A DNA stretch of 49,253 nt from positions 1-49,253 of the IMG/VR virus record IMGVR_UViG_3300047509_000355, one strand, 5' to 3'. Numbering within the stretch: position 1 is the first letter of the stretch; every line of letters begins with the position of its first letter. This stretch comes from a virus. The notes under the pieces are model-generated. The model saw nothing but the letters and a program-made list of their open reading frames with translations. It ran no database searches and was not told where the DNA came from. Below, piece by piece: positions 1 to 7,661 of this stretch. The position numbers and the translations under genes are program-made.

Positions 1-28
1 CAAGGCGGCGATCAAATCGAGAAAGTAG
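1..28 (+). CDS. C-terminal tail of an upstream gene (partial)
   Basis: The frame starting at base 2 reads KAAIKSRK and stops at TAG 26-28, three bases before the next ATG. This is the spacing seen between neighbouring genes here, so it is probably the end of a gene lying upstream. Too short to identify. Confidence 0.3.
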
Positions 29-31
29 ACC

Positions 32-292
32 ATGGAAAATACGGCGTTGAAACTGAAGAAGAAGAAACGAACGGCGGGCGCCTGGATTGACGCCCTGGTG
101 GATGGGACGGGGAAATTCTGCAACCTGGAGACCAACGAGGGGCTCACGCGCTCCGGCAAGCTCACTTCCATCCGCACGAAGGTCATCCTGTTCAACGGCG
201 AGAAGGTGGACGTGGTCTACGAGCTCGAGTTGAACGGCGACCCGTCGGACACGTTGCTGGTGTCTTCGCTCGCAAAGATCAACATCGGTTGA
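32..292 (+). CDS. hypothetical protein, small beta-rich
   Basis: An 86-residue protein with no family I recognise. A lysine-rich start (residues 7-13) is followed by short alternating hydrophobic strands (residues 40-86), which could be an SH3- or Sm-like barrel, but this is only a guess from the pattern. GAGAAAG upstream is a weak ribosome binding site. The stop lies directly before the promoter cassette that drives the MazG-like gene, so it probably ends the incoming transcription unit. Confidence 0.65.
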   Translation: MENTALKLKKKKRTAGAWIDALVDGTGKFCNLETNEGLTRSGKLTSIRTKVILFNGEKVDVVYELELNGDPSDTLLVSSLAKINIG

Positions 293-336
293 ATTTTTAC
301 TTGCCTCGTTGAAGCGCGCACGCTAAAGGATCGGCC
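293..336 (+). promoter_or_regulatory. phage promoter cassette, copy 1 (leaderless type)
   Basis: -35 TTGCCT at 301-306, 17-bp spacer starting CGTTGAAG, -10 TAAAGG at 324-329, then 7 bases and ATG at 337. The match to the other copies (T-rich lead-in, TTGCCTCGT, GAAG, same -10 to ATG distance) is the evidence. Transcription starting about 7-8 bases after the -10 would place +1 on the start codon. Confidence 0.65.
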
Positions 337-870
337 ATGTACAGAAGCACACCAATGGATGAGTCTTCGATCAGTCGCCTCCAGGCCCGAATGGGCAACA
401 TCGGACGCGAAAAAGGCTACATAACTCCAGAAATTCAAGACCACGAAGCCGAAACGACGCAAGTCGACAAGGCCCTCGCCGCCTGCTGCTTCGAGATCTC
501 GGTCGTCTCGCGCAAGGCGGAGCGCATTCGCCGGGGCGAGCTGCTCGATCTGCACCCCGCGATCCGCGCGACGTTGAACGCGATGCCCAGCGGCAACGGG
601 TGCCAACTGATGAAGGTGCTGGCTATGTTGGCGCTCGTCGGTACGGAGATCACGGAGGCGGCCTCCGAAGCCGTCAACGGCAACATGCACACCACATTCC
701 GGGACTCCGACGGGAAGCCGGAAGGGTTCGCGAGCGAGATGGCAGACATCGTGCTGCGCGTGTTCGCGCTCGCCGACGCGCTGGACTACGACCTCGAAAC
801 CGAGATCAAAGCGAAGCTCGAGTACAATGCGAAGCGCCCCTCGCTGCTCGAGGCGAAGAAACTGGCATGA
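337..870 (+). CDS. MazG-like nucleotide pyrophosphohydrolase
   Basis: 177 residues. Residues 95-170 carry the MazG-type all-alpha signature: E104, E107 and E111 on one helix, then E134-x2-D137 (EMAD), then a K/N/RP tail (residues 158-168). In the family these acidic residues bind Mg2+ and hydrolyse NTPs or dNTPs to NMP and PPi; in phages the enzyme may shape nucleotide pools or ppGpp signalling. The first ATG sits exactly at the predicted transcription start. An internal ATG at 355 (MDESS) is the alternative if a leader is needed. It overlaps the next gene by ATGA. The N-terminal 90 residues are not recognised. Confidence 0.75.
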   Translation: MYRSTPMDESSISRLQARMGNIGREKGYITPEIQDHEAETTQVDKALAACCFEISVVSRKAERIRRGELLDLHPAIRATLNAMPSGNGCQLMKVLAMLALVGTEITEAASEAVNGNMHTTFRDSDGKPEGFASEMADIVLRVFALADALDYDLETEIKAKLEYNAKRPSLLEAKKLA

Positions 871-1442
871 TTCACGCTCCGCATCCCAAATGTGCAGAGT
901 GCGGGAAGGCGCTGTTCAAGGCGTTCGATGGGCCCTGGAACGGGAATCCGCCGCCGAAGGTCACGAAGGCGATGCCCTACGTGTTCTGCCGCAACGTGAA
1001 ACACTGCAACGAGGCGCGCGTCCAGTCGGCCGGAACCGGTCGCGCGCTCGAAACGCTGAAGAAGAACGTGAAAACGATGGTAAAAGAAGTGAAATCCAAG
1101 CCCGTGTACAAGAAGTACACGAAGCAGACGCTCGTCCGCTCGCCGGAGCTCGTCTCGGATCCGCCGCCGATTCCTCCGGTCACTCGGAAGACCGAAGACG
1201 GAAAGACGGTCGCGTTGAAGCGAAAGGCGATCCCGAAAGGTCCGCCGAAGCCTCCGAAGCCGGTCGACAGCGACGTGGTCGCGGTGGCACGGACGCGCGT
1301 CGCCGCGCTGATCAAGGCGTTCGGCAATGAGATCGGGCTCGTGCTCGCCCTCGCCAATCAGGAGCTCGGGAACAACGACGTAGCCAACGCGCTGATCGAC
1401 GAGTATTCGCTGAATGAGCGCTTCGGATTGGAGAAGTTCTGA
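867..1442 (+). CDS. hypothetical protein with N-terminal zinc-binding motif
   Basis: 191 residues, starting at an ATG that overlaps the upstream TGA (ATGA), so translation is probably coupled. CAECGK near residue 9 and CRNVKHC near residue 40 suggest a treble-clef or zinc-ribbon fold. A basic, proline-rich middle (residues 65-135) and a helical C-terminus follow. Probably a small nucleic-acid-binding protein, but no family is recognised. Confidence 0.7.
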   Translation: MIHAPHPKCAECGKALFKAFDGPWNGNPPPKVTKAMPYVFCRNVKHCNEARVQSAGTGRALETLKKNVKTMVKEVKSKPVYKKYTKQTLVRSPELVSDPPPIPPVTRKTEDGKTVALKRKAIPKGPPKPPKPVDSDVVAVARTRVAALIKAFGNEIGLVLALANQELGNNDVANALIDEYSLNERFGLEKF

Positions 1443-1858
1443 TGCCGCGGGAACGAACGCCCGAGAACGGTCCGAGGTGCGCATGCGGGTTGCCCGCGGT
1501 TTGGAACGGTCTATGCCAGATGGCCGACGGAATTGGGCATTGCGACAATACCGGACGATCTTCTCGAGTCGATTGTCCGCCTGCAGTTCCCGCTCCACCT
1601 CCGGGAGTGCCGACCGCGGGCTTCGCTCCGACGGTGTTCGGTGTTGAAATGAACGCGGATTCCGGTCGTCTATGGATGATCAAATGGACGATTAGAATCG
1701 GCCCGCTGAAGTACGAGATCTTGACCCAACCGCCCAATAGCGACGTGCAAGGCGTCGTGCACCTGATCAGCGGCGAGAAGCGCGGGACGCTGGTCGAATG
1801 TGCGATCGCCATCGAGCTCGAAGTGACGGCGTTGCGGGCGCTGCTGCCGAATGCCTAA
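1442..1858 (+). CDS. hypothetical protein
   Basis: 138 residues, starting in a TGATG overlap. The first 45 residues contain four cysteines (CACG, C-x6-C, C); a proline-rich linker follows, then a folded-looking part from about residue 69 (hydrophobic strands). ATG 1649 is an alternative start giving only that part. No family recognised. Confidence 0.6.
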   Translation: MPRERTPENGPRCACGLPAVWNGLCQMADGIGHCDNTGRSSRVDCPPAVPAPPPGVPTAGFAPTVFGVEMNADSGRLWMIKWTIRIGPLKYEILTQPPNSDVQGVVHLISGEKRGTLVECAIAIELEVTALRALLPNA

Positions 1859-1958
1859 GGCGGACCGGATCGCCTGGTGGATCATCGCGATCACCATCGG
1901 CGGCTTGCTTTGTTTGAAGATCGTTTCCTTTATTTACCATGTGGAGATGTTGCAATGA
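1851..1958 (+). CDS. small single-span membrane protein (35 aa)
   Basis: MPKADRIAWW followed by a hydrophobic stretch of about 20 residues (IIAITIGGLLCLKIVSFIY). It is squeezed between two genes: its ATG overlaps the upstream TAA and its TGA overlaps the next ATG, so all three frames are coupled. Placed just before an exported lysozyme-like protein, it could be a holin-like or chaperone-like partner, but that is inference from position only. Confidence 0.6.
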   Translation: MPKADRIAWWIIAITIGGLLCLKIVSFIYHVEMLQ

Positions 1959-2683
1959 GTCTCGCCGCCGCGCTGCTGTCCCTGATGATGCAGAAGGCCC
2001 ATCCCGGGCTTTCTCCCCATTCGTTCGAACTGAAACCGGAGTGCGGAACCGATGAGCGGGCCCCGACTTGTGACGTGGAAGCTCCAACGTGCGCTGAGCC
2101 TACGATCTTGTGCCGGAAGCCCGTCTACATTGACGGAGCCTGGCGCCAGGTGGAACGGAAAGAAACGGCGCGCGCGCGCTTCGCCGTCATCGCTGACGCG
2201 CTCGCTGACGAAGCGAAGGACTTTGCTGGAGAGTATGGTGGAAAAGTCTGGATTAATGGCTACGTGGATCTGGCTGCGGCGATGCTGGCGGCGAGCTACT
2301 GGAGCACCGGCTTCCGGGAGGACATCGAATCCGGCCGGAAGCGCGGGCCGGCGGGGGAAGTCTGCCTCGCCGACATCCAACCGATGATCGCGTGGTCGTT
2401 TGCGCGTTGGCCGCACGCCAACCAGAGCGTCCGCGAGGTGTCGGAGCAGATGGTCGGCTCGGACTACTTCGCGCTCCGGCGTTGCTTCGGAGCGGGGTTG
2501 AAGACGCTGTCGGTGATGCGGCGGTGGTCCGATGCGCATTGCACGCCGTTCGTTTCGCGCAGCTACGCTGGATTTTCGGCGTATGCGACGGGCAACGCCT
2601 GCACCACCGCCGGCAACAAAAAATATGGCGACTACGCGATGAAGCGTGAAGAGCTTTATCGCTTTTTTATCAGCAGGCTATAA
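1955..2683 (+). CDS. exported lysozyme/transglycosylase-like protein, possibly inactive
   Basis: 242 residues from ATG 1955 (GTGGAG upstream; ATGA overlap). The N-terminus (MSLAAALLSLMMQ) looks like a short secretion signal. Residues 105-225 follow a lysozyme-like plan that I associate with small transglycosylases: helix AAAMLAASYWSTGF, then GPAGEVCLADIQP, a paired cysteine region (C178, C196) and AYATGNACTTAG. The family usually has HESGF where this protein has WSTGF, so the catalytic Glu seems to be Ser117. It may be a binding protein or use another residue. It ends exactly where the next promoter cassette begins. Confidence 0.45.
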   Translation: MSLAAALLSLMMQKAHPGLSPHSFELKPECGTDERAPTCDVEAPTCAEPTILCRKPVYIDGAWRQVERKETARARFAVIADALADEAKDFAGEYGGKVWINGYVDLAAAMLAASYWSTGFREDIESGRKRGPAGEVCLADIQPMIAWSFARWPHANQSVREVSEQMVGSDYFALRRCFGAGLKTLSVMRRWSDAHCTPFVSRSYAGFSAYATGNACTTAGNKKYGDYAMKREELYRFFISRL

Positions 2684-2727
2684 CTTTTTTCTTGCCTCGT
2701 GGAAGCGTTGGGGATAAGAACCGAATC
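2684..2727 (+). promoter_or_regulatory. phage promoter cassette, copy 2 (leaderless type)
   Basis: CTTTTTTC then -35 TTGCCT at 2692-2697, 17-bp spacer CGTGGAAGCGTTGGGGA, -10 TAAGAA at 2715-2720, seven bases, ATG at 2728. It is nearly identical to the minus-strand copy at 9526-9575, including CGTGGAAGCGTTGG. Confidence 0.7.
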
Positions 2728-2982
2728 ATGGAAACGGCGAAGAACACGAACAACCTACCCGACGGGACGCTGGTGTCCTGGAACGCGGGGCTCAGCTACG
2801 GGCGAACCTGCGGCCCGGCGCGCGCGGTGCGCAAGGCAAAACGCGGCGCGACCGTCGAGTACATGGTCCAGCCGGGCTTCTACTCACCGATTGCCGGCCA
2901 ATGGAAGTTCGGGCAATTCCCGTCGAAACTGATGCCCGCTCGCAACCTGACGGTCGTCGATTCCCTCCCGAAAGCGCAATAA
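2728..2982 (+). CDS. hypothetical protein, first gene after promoter 2
   Basis: 84 residues starting METAKNTN. A longer in-frame reading from 2692 (MPRGSVGDKN...) is an artefact, because those codons are the promoter itself; the same artefact appears on the minus strand at 9561. The protein looks like a small beta fold with many Gly, Tyr and Trp (residues 10-75), perhaps SH3-like. No leader or ribosome binding site is present. Confidence 0.65.
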   Translation: METAKNTNNLPDGTLVSWNAGLSYGRTCGPARAVRKAKRGATVEYMVQPGFYSPIAGQWKFGQFPSKLMPARNLTVVDSLPKAQ

Positions 2983-2983
2983 C

Positions 2984-4009
2984 ATGGAAAAGACCACACC
3001 AATCGACTTCATCACCGATGCCTACCTGATCTGGGTCGGCAGCGAGCACTACGGATTGATCGACGACTACACGTCCGAGGCCGCCATCATGGGCATCTCG
3101 AAGCGCATCCCATCCATCGGCATCGGTCGCCAGATGATGGAGCCGGGTGCGGTGGTCTTCGTCGCGCACGACGAGGGCAAGAAGAAAGACTGCAAGAAGT
3201 GCGCCGGTAAATTCGAGTGTCCGGACTGCCGGAAGCGCACAGAAGAGATTGGCGCCCTGCGCATCGACTGCGACAAGATGATCGAACGCTACGCGGACGT
3301 GGCGAAGGCCGAAAAGCAGGACTTCCGCGACTGCTCAAAGATCCCGACCGCCGCGCGCGTCTTTGTCGAGCGGCGCGAGCGAAAGATCGGCGAGTTAAAG
3401 ATCCAACTCACGACCTGCACGGAGTGCGACGGGGCGGGAATGATCCATGGTGGTACCGGCGGCGCCGTTACCCTGACGGACGGCGTGGCCTGGGACTACC
3501 GAAAATACAACTACTACCTGCACCAACCCAAGAAGTTCGATCCCAGCCTCAATGTCGCCAAGAAAGACATGTGCAAGACGTGCGGCGGGACGGGCGAGCT
3601 CCCCATCGCTCAGATCTTCGGCGTCTTCATCCCGGAGAAACTCGAATACATCCTCACCGGCGAAGAGACGCCGGAGGAGCTCGCGGCGCTGCCGGACGCG
3701 GAGAAGATCTCGGCCGATCGCCTGAAGGTGGAATCGAAGCGGCGCTGCGGAAAGCGGAAGCCGGGCGGCGTGTACGTCACGACGACGGTGGGCGAGACGA
3801 CCGTGGAGGCGAAGAAGACGCTGAAGGAGCTCGAGAAGCGCGGGCTGGTTTCGAAGGGCGCGGCGGACGTGTCGGGATCGTTCATTCGCTTCCGGAGTCC
3901 GCTGAAGGTGAACGAGAAGCGCTTTCGCGGCGTGAAGCGCATCGACATGTCGAAGGTGTCGCGGGCCGCGAAGATGGAGGCGGCGGGCATCTTGGAGGCG
4001 ATGGCGTGA
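2984..4009 (+). CDS. protein with DnaJ-type zinc-finger repeats
   Basis: 341 residues. Four CxxC knuckles are visible: CKKC (70-73), CPDC (79-82), CTECDGAG (from C145) and CKTCGGTG (from C197). The last two have the CxxCxGxG form of DnaJ zinc domains, which bind unfolded protein. There is no J-domain. The C-terminal 100 residues are basic. It starts one base after the upstream TAA and ends in a GTGA overlap with the next gene. Role unknown; RNA, DNA or protein binding are all possible. Confidence 0.65.
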   Translation: MEKTTPIDFITDAYLIWVGSEHYGLIDDYTSEAAIMGISKRIPSIGIGRQMMEPGAVVFVAHDEGKKKDCKKCAGKFECPDCRKRTEEIGALRIDCDKMIERYADVAKAEKQDFRDCSKIPTAARVFVERRERKIGELKIQLTTCTECDGAGMIHGGTGGAVTLTDGVAWDYRKYNYYLHQPKKFDPSLNVAKKDMCKTCGGTGELPIAQIFGVFIPEKLEYILTGEETPEELAALPDAEKISADRLKVESKRRCGKRKPGGVYVTTTVGETTVEAKKTLKELEKRGLVSKGAADVSGSFIRFRSPLKVNEKRFRGVKRIDMSKVSRAAKMEAAGILEAMA

Positions 4010-4440
4010 TCACGCGGAAGGATGAAGTCCTGGCCTTCATGAAGGCCAATCGTGGTCAACAATTGGAGGTGGACATCGTAGCGAATATGAAGTGGAACGA
4101 CACTTCATCGATGGCCTATCGTTGGAAGCAAACGCGAGTCGCGTTGCGACGCTTGGAGAAGCAGCGCCTAGTTCAGTACGTTGGCCGATACATGTGGCAA
4201 TTCGTTGAACGAGTCGAGGACGATTCGCATGTCCCCGGCGATGAACTGACGCAAGAAGCCGTCCAAACGATGATCGAACAGCTGCGCCAGACGCGCGTCG
4301 CCTTGATCAAAATGCTTCACGATTCCGAGCACGATGGACACAATATGTCCAAAATGCCTGTTCGAACGTTGCTCGCTTACACGTTCGGAATTCCGGTCGC
4401 GGACCAACCGCCCTACTCGCTCAAACACCTGGAGCAATAA
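4006..4440 (+). CDS. winged-helix-like DNA-binding protein
   Basis: 144 residues from GTG 4006, which overlaps the upstream TGA. ATG 4039 is the alternative. Residues 5-65 read like a winged helix: ITRKDEVLAFMKAN, then a helix and ALRRLEKQRLVQYVGRYMWQFV, where the last part would be the wing. The remainder is a long helix, possibly for dimerisation. A regulator role is inferred from the fold only. Confidence 0.55.
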   Translation: MITRKDEVLAFMKANRGQQLEVDIVANMKWNDTSSMAYRWKQTRVALRRLEKQRLVQYVGRYMWQFVERVEDDSHVPGDELTQEAVQTMIEQLRQTRVALIKMLHDSEHDGHNMSKMPVRTLLAYTFGIPVADQPPYSLKHLEQ

Positions 4441-4736
4441 TGGACATACCGTATTTCGCTTCGCCCTTCGGGCTTCAACGCGGTTCGCGAAAGATGGACG
4501 CGATCCACCGGCGCGGGCTCAGCGAGTCGCTTCAGCAATTCGCGCAGCGGCTCGGCGGCCCCAACGCCAAGATCGAGGCATTCCGACCGAGTTGGGCGCT
4601 TCAAGGCCTGCGATTCCTCGGCGTCGTGCCCATGGATGAGACATGGGAGACGACCGTGGGCCGAATCGGGCCGGGCGCGCGGATCGCGCCGGGCGTCGCC
4701 GTTCCAGCCGAGTATCGAAAGTCGGACGATGTCTGA
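4440..4736 (+). CDS. hypothetical protein
   Basis: 98 residues, starting in a TAATG overlap and overlapping the next gene by 8 bases. Middle helix (residues 25-45) and a Gly/Pro-rich C-terminus (RIGPGARIAPGVAVPAEYR). No family recognised. Confidence 0.6.
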   Translation: MDIPYFASPFGLQRGSRKMDAIHRRGLSESLQQFAQRLGGPNAKIEAFRPSWALQGLRFLGVVPMDETWETTVGRIGPGARIAPGVAVPAEYRKSDDV

Positions 4737-5052
4737 GCCGACGCGCGCGGAGCTCGACGCGGCGCTTCAGTTAGTAAAGGCGGAGATCGCGATGCTGCGG
4801 GAGACGGCGCAGCACTTGGAGATTGAAGACCAGTTGCTGGCCGAAACGTTGGCGAGGCGGAGCAGTCTTGCCGCTCAGCAACGTCTCGGCCGCTCCCGGT
4901 CGCGCCCCGCGGCGGCGGAGTATTGCGAGCTCCGCCTCGCTCACCTGGACAAGGAGCTGTTGCGGCTCGAAGAGGCGATCCGGAAAATGGACGCGAACGA
5001 GGCTTGGCTTCGAAACGTAAATCGAGGAAGGTATATGGACCATGACCGATGA
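4729..5052 (+). CDS. coiled-coil protein
   Basis: 107 residues beginning MSEPTRAELDAALQ. Almost wholly helical with heptad-like Leu/Ala spacing and many charged residues (residues 5-95), so an oligomeric coiled coil is likely. It overlaps the next gene by 11 bases. Function unknown. Confidence 0.6.
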   Translation: MSEPTRAELDAALQLVKAEIAMLRETAQHLEIEDQLLAETLARRSSLAAQQRLGRSRSRPAAAEYCELRLAHLDKELLRLEEAIRKMDANEAWLRNVNRGRYMDHDR

Positions 5053-5260
5053 GACCGCTCCGAAGCTATCCGCGACCGAAACCTACAGGAACTGGCTTTC
5101 GGCCGAGCCCACGATCAAGGCCGCGATGAAGGCGGCGGTCTCGGGCTACGAGATCCCATCGATCGACGTGCGAATCGAGAACTTCGTGAAGCAGCTGGGC
5201 CACGAGATGCGCGAGGCCGCGCACGAAGAGGCCTTCGCGCCGCCCAAGCCAAAGGACTGA
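5042..5260 (+). CDS. hypothetical protein
   Basis: 72 residues, acidic and helical, overlapping the coiled-coil gene upstream by 11 bases and lying 5 bases before the sigma factor gene. It is probably co-translated with the sigma factor. An anti-sigma or partner role can be imagined from the position, but nothing in the sequence shows it. Confidence 0.6.
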   Translation: MTDETAPKLSATETYRNWLSAEPTIKAAMKAAVSGYEIPSIDVRIENFVKQLGHEMREAAHEEAFAPPKPKD

Positions 5261-5265
5261 ACACG

Positions 5266-5793
5266 ATGGACGCGGAAGCAACATTCCGCAACTGGCGCCC
5301 GCTGGCTTGGAAGATAGCCGGCGGTTACATGCGAAAATTGCCGCCCGCGATCCAGCGTGACGACATTTTCGCGGCCGCTGACATGGGACTATGGCAGGGA
5401 TTGCTTCGACTCGGCGAGGAGCCCAACGACCCCAGCCAGCAGTACTACCTGATGAGTCGGATCCGCGGCGCCGTCGGCGACGAGCTCCGGCGCCAAGACT
5501 GGTCCCCGAGGCGTTCCCGCTTGAAGACGGAAGCGCCGCAGATCGTGTATGGGGATGGCGTGGTGGAGACGTTCGTGGCGGACACGGTCGAGTCGGACTT
5601 CCTCGAATTGGACAACATCCTCGACGCCATTGAGCAACTCGGCGACCGCGATCGTTGGGTCCTCGGCCAACACGTCAACGGCGCGAAGCAATGCGAGATC
5701 GCGGCCGAGCTCGCACTTTCCGAGCCCAGAATAAGCCAACTACTGGCCAGAATCCGAAAGAACCTCGGCATTCGCCTCGGTCTCGCGGCGTAG
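5266..5793 (+). CDS. FliA/WhiG-type RNA polymerase sigma factor
   Basis: 175 residues. Residues 13-86 match sigma region 2 of the sigma-28 group: LAWKIAGGYMRKLP, DDIFAAADMGLWQGLLR, then MSRIRGAVGDELRRQDW-PRR (region 2.4, which reads the -10). Residues 118-167 are region 4, ending in a helix-turn-helix (CEIAAELALSEPRISQLLARIRKNL) that would read the -35. The linker of about 45 residues is shorter than in FliA (about 239 residues in total), so region 3 seems missing or reduced. It would redirect host RNA polymerase to phage promoters; the repeated cassettes in this window are the natural candidates. Confidence 0.8.
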   Translation: MDAEATFRNWRPLAWKIAGGYMRKLPPAIQRDDIFAAADMGLWQGLLRLGEEPNDPSQQYYLMSRIRGAVGDELRRQDWSPRRSRLKTEAPQIVYGDGVVETFVADTVESDFLELDNILDAIEQLGDRDRWVLGQHVNGAKQCEIAAELALSEPRISQLLARIRKNLGIRLGLAA

Positions 5794-5832
5794 CGTCGGG
5801 CGCGTTTCCGGTTATCGTCGCCGGTACTACAG

Positions 5833-6216
5833 ATGGCCGAAACGACATTGTCCCCGGAAGCGGTTGAAGCCCTCGCGACGAGCCTCGCAGTGAAGCTCAG
5901 CGTGGATCGGAAGACGGTCGGCGACTTAGCCAACCAGATGTCCGAGTTTCACCAATCGGACAAGGTTTTCAAAGCAGAAGACAAAGTGTTCAAGGAGAGC
6001 GTTTCCACGTCGCTGTCGGGCCTCCGACGGCAGCGGGTGATGATGCCGGTGATCGCGATCGGGGCCGCCTTCATTTCCATCGTCATGAGCGTCATCGGCC
6101 TCGCCGGCACGGCTCAGGCCGTCTCCAAGCTCTCCGAACAGATCAACGCTCAACAACTCGAGCTCCGCGAGCAGCACCTCGAGATCTTGCGCCTGTCGCC
6201 GGACTTCCGGAAGTAA
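5833..6216 (+). CDS. single-span membrane protein
   Basis: 127 residues. A helical charged N-terminus (1-65), one hydrophobic segment (about 70-98, MMPVIAIGAAFISIVMSVIGLAG) and a coiled-coil C-terminus. It is 5 bases upstream of another coiled-coil membrane protein, and the two probably work together. Phage membrane proteins of this shape include inner-membrane spanins and superinfection-exclusion proteins; the sequence does not decide. Confidence 0.6.
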   Translation: MAETTLSPEAVEALATSLAVKLSVDRKTVGDLANQMSEFHQSDKVFKAEDKVFKESVSTSLSGLRRQRVMMPVIAIGAAFISIVMSVIGLAGTAQAVSKLSEQINAQQLELREQHLEILRLSPDFRK

Positions 6217-6221
6217 CGCGG

Positions 6222-6896
6222 ATGCCCGGCGTGAAACGTCCGGGGTCGAAGCCGTTCCTCGACATCCGGGAAGAATCAGCGGTCACGGCCCCGCACACCT
6301 ACCCGCCGCCTCGGCCGACTCAGGTTCCATTCGACGAACTGAAGCGTCGGCATGAAGAAACCGTTCAGCAGGTCGAGGAGCTCGGCGAGGAAGTCCAGCG
6401 CATCTCCCAGCTGCACGCCGAGAGCGACCTGGAACGGGCGGAGCAGGAAGAGAAGCTCGAGAAGGCGCGCGTGCGGCGGGCCTGGAACGTCGTGGGGCTG
6501 AAGATCGCCGGTTCGATCGCTGCAATATTGGCGATCGTCGCGTTGTACTTCGGTATTTGGGCGAAGAGCGCGTTGGAACCCAAGGTCCAGGACGCGAAGG
6601 CGATCCAGATTTCCCAGGTCGACCGCATCGATAACATCGAAAAGCGTGTCGCGGCGAGCGAGGCGTACAACCGCCTGAAGTATCGGCGTGACCTTTGCAT
6701 ATGGTCGATGGTCCACTCGGCGTTTGCGCGTGGCACGGGGCATGACCTAACGCCGCTGGTTGACACGGGAGTCCACTGGACCTCCGAAAGCATGCCTAAG
6801 CTGCAGCTCCGTGTCACCTGGGACACGGTCCCGTTCTTCCCGATCACGCAATGCCCGGAAGAACCGGTGCCGCCCGGCGAGCGCAGCGGACCCTAA
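6222..6896 (+). CDS. coiled-coil membrane protein
   Basis: 224 residues. A Pro-rich start, a coiled coil (35-85, FDELKRRHEETVQQVEELGEE...), one transmembrane segment (about 93-110, IAGSIAAILAIVALYFGIW), a second short coiled coil and a C-terminal domain (150-224) with Trp and two Cys. With the C-terminus outside, it could be an i-spanin or a receptor-blocking protein. Its TAA (6894-6896) overlaps the TAG of the convergent leftward operon (6893-6895), so the two units collide tail to tail with no terminator visible. Confidence 0.6.
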   Translation: MPGVKRPGSKPFLDIREESAVTAPHTYPPPRPTQVPFDELKRRHEETVQQVEELGEEVQRISQLHAESDLERAEQEEKLEKARVRRAWNVVGLKIAGSIAAILAIVALYFGIWAKSALEPKVQDAKAIQISQVDRIDNIEKRVAASEAYNRLKYRRDLCIWSMVHSAFARGTGHDLTPLVDTGVHWTSESMPKLQLRVTWDTVPFFPITQCPEEPVPPGERSGP

Positions 6897-7099
6897 GGGT
6901 TTCGATTGGCCCAATCGGCCGCCGCTCGGACCGCTGCGTCCAAGTCCGCATCTACAATGACGAATGCGGGGTCTGCGCAATTACGGATCATCAGCGCGAC
7001 CTGCCATTTATCGCCGTTCGTGATCGTGACGGTCATTGCGCGCGTGGAAGCTTGCCCGTGATAAGATCCATTCTTTATCCAATTCCTAATTGGTTTCAT
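6893..7099 (-). CDS. hypothetical protein, last gene of the leftward operon
   Basis: 68 residues from ATG 7099, which overlaps the upstream gene's TGA (ATGA). A second ATG at 7036 (MTVTITNGDKWQ) would give the folded-looking part only. Short beta/alpha protein; no family recognised. Confidence 0.55.
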   Translation of the reverse strand: MKPIRNWIKNGSYHGQASTRAMTVTITNGDKWQVALMIRNCADPAFVIVDADLDAAVRAAADWANRNP

Positions 7100-7371
7100 T
7101 GTTCATCCGTTCGGTCAGGTTCGGCCTCTTTCCAGTCGGCCAAGAACTTCTTCGTTGCCTCCGAGCAGTACCAACCGAAGCGCGTCGAGCAGTAGCGGGC
7201 CTGGCTGTTGCGATTCAGTAGGCCGTCCGCGACCATGCGCCCGATGGAAACATAGATGCCGTTCAGCGGCAATTTCAGGTCCTCGGCCATCTCCTTTCCG
7301 GTCCGAAGCCGACCGGAAAGGTAGTCGATGATGCGGATCTGATTCTCGCTGAGCAGGCGCGGCGCTTTCAC
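7096..7371 (-). CDS. small winged-helix protein
   Basis: 91 residues from GTG 7371, chosen because it overlaps the upstream TGA (GTGA), the joint used throughout this operon. Residues 6-60 (LSENQIRIIDYLSGRLRTGKEMAEDLKL-IYVSIGRMVADGLLNR) fit a winged helix-turn-helix: initiating helices, recognition helix and start of the wing. Probably a transcription regulator. Confidence 0.6.
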   Translation of the reverse strand: MKAPRLLSENQIRIIDYLSGRLRTGKEMAEDLKLPLNGIYVSIGRMVADGLLNRNSQARYCSTRFGWYCSEATKKFLADWKEAEPDRTDEQ

Positions 7372-7661
7372 GCGAGCTCCGTCCAATGCTTGGGCTTGGA
7401 TGGTAGCGGGGTGGAGCCGTCTTCGGTCATCCAGACGCCGTTCCGATAGCGGGCGTTTCCGAAGCGGAGATCGCCGTCGTGGTCGAGGGCGACGCCGACC
7501 ACGCGATCGTCGTTCGGCGGGACATCTTGGAGGAGGAGCTTGTTGCCTTCTTGGAGTCCGCGCATGAACGCGATCGTCAACGCGAAGTTCGTCGAGCACT
7601 GGCCTGACTCGACGCGCGCCAACAACTTGTCCAAGAATTCCGTGATCTCTTGATGCTTCAT
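7368..7661 (-). CDS. hypothetical protein
   Basis: 97 residues from ATG 7661, overlapping the neighbours by 4 bases on both sides. A helical N-terminal half (1-45) and a beta-rich C-terminal half with GVALDHDGDLRFGNARYRNGVW. No family recognised. Confidence 0.6.
   Translation of the reverse strand: MKHQEITEFLDKLLARVESGQCSTNFALTIAFMRGLQEGNKLLLQDVPPNDDRVVGVALDHDGDLRFGNARYRNGVWMTEDGSTPLPSKPKHWTELA

Noticed and set aside
2068-2095. CTTGTGACGTGGAAGC resembling the promoter core
   Set aside because: Lies inside a gene, has no T-run and no -10 at 17-18 bases.
2692-2727. Extended N-terminus MPRGSVGDKNRI for the gene at 2728 (and MPRGSVGARSRF at 9561 minus)
   Set aside because: The shared residues come from the shared promoter DNA, not from conserved protein; true starts are the ATGs at 2728 and 9525.
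6893-6910. CCCTAAGGG and CGATTGG-CCAATCG palindromes at the convergent gene ends as a bidirectional terminator
   Set aside because: Stems have loops of 0-1 bases and no U-runs, so a terminator call is not supported.
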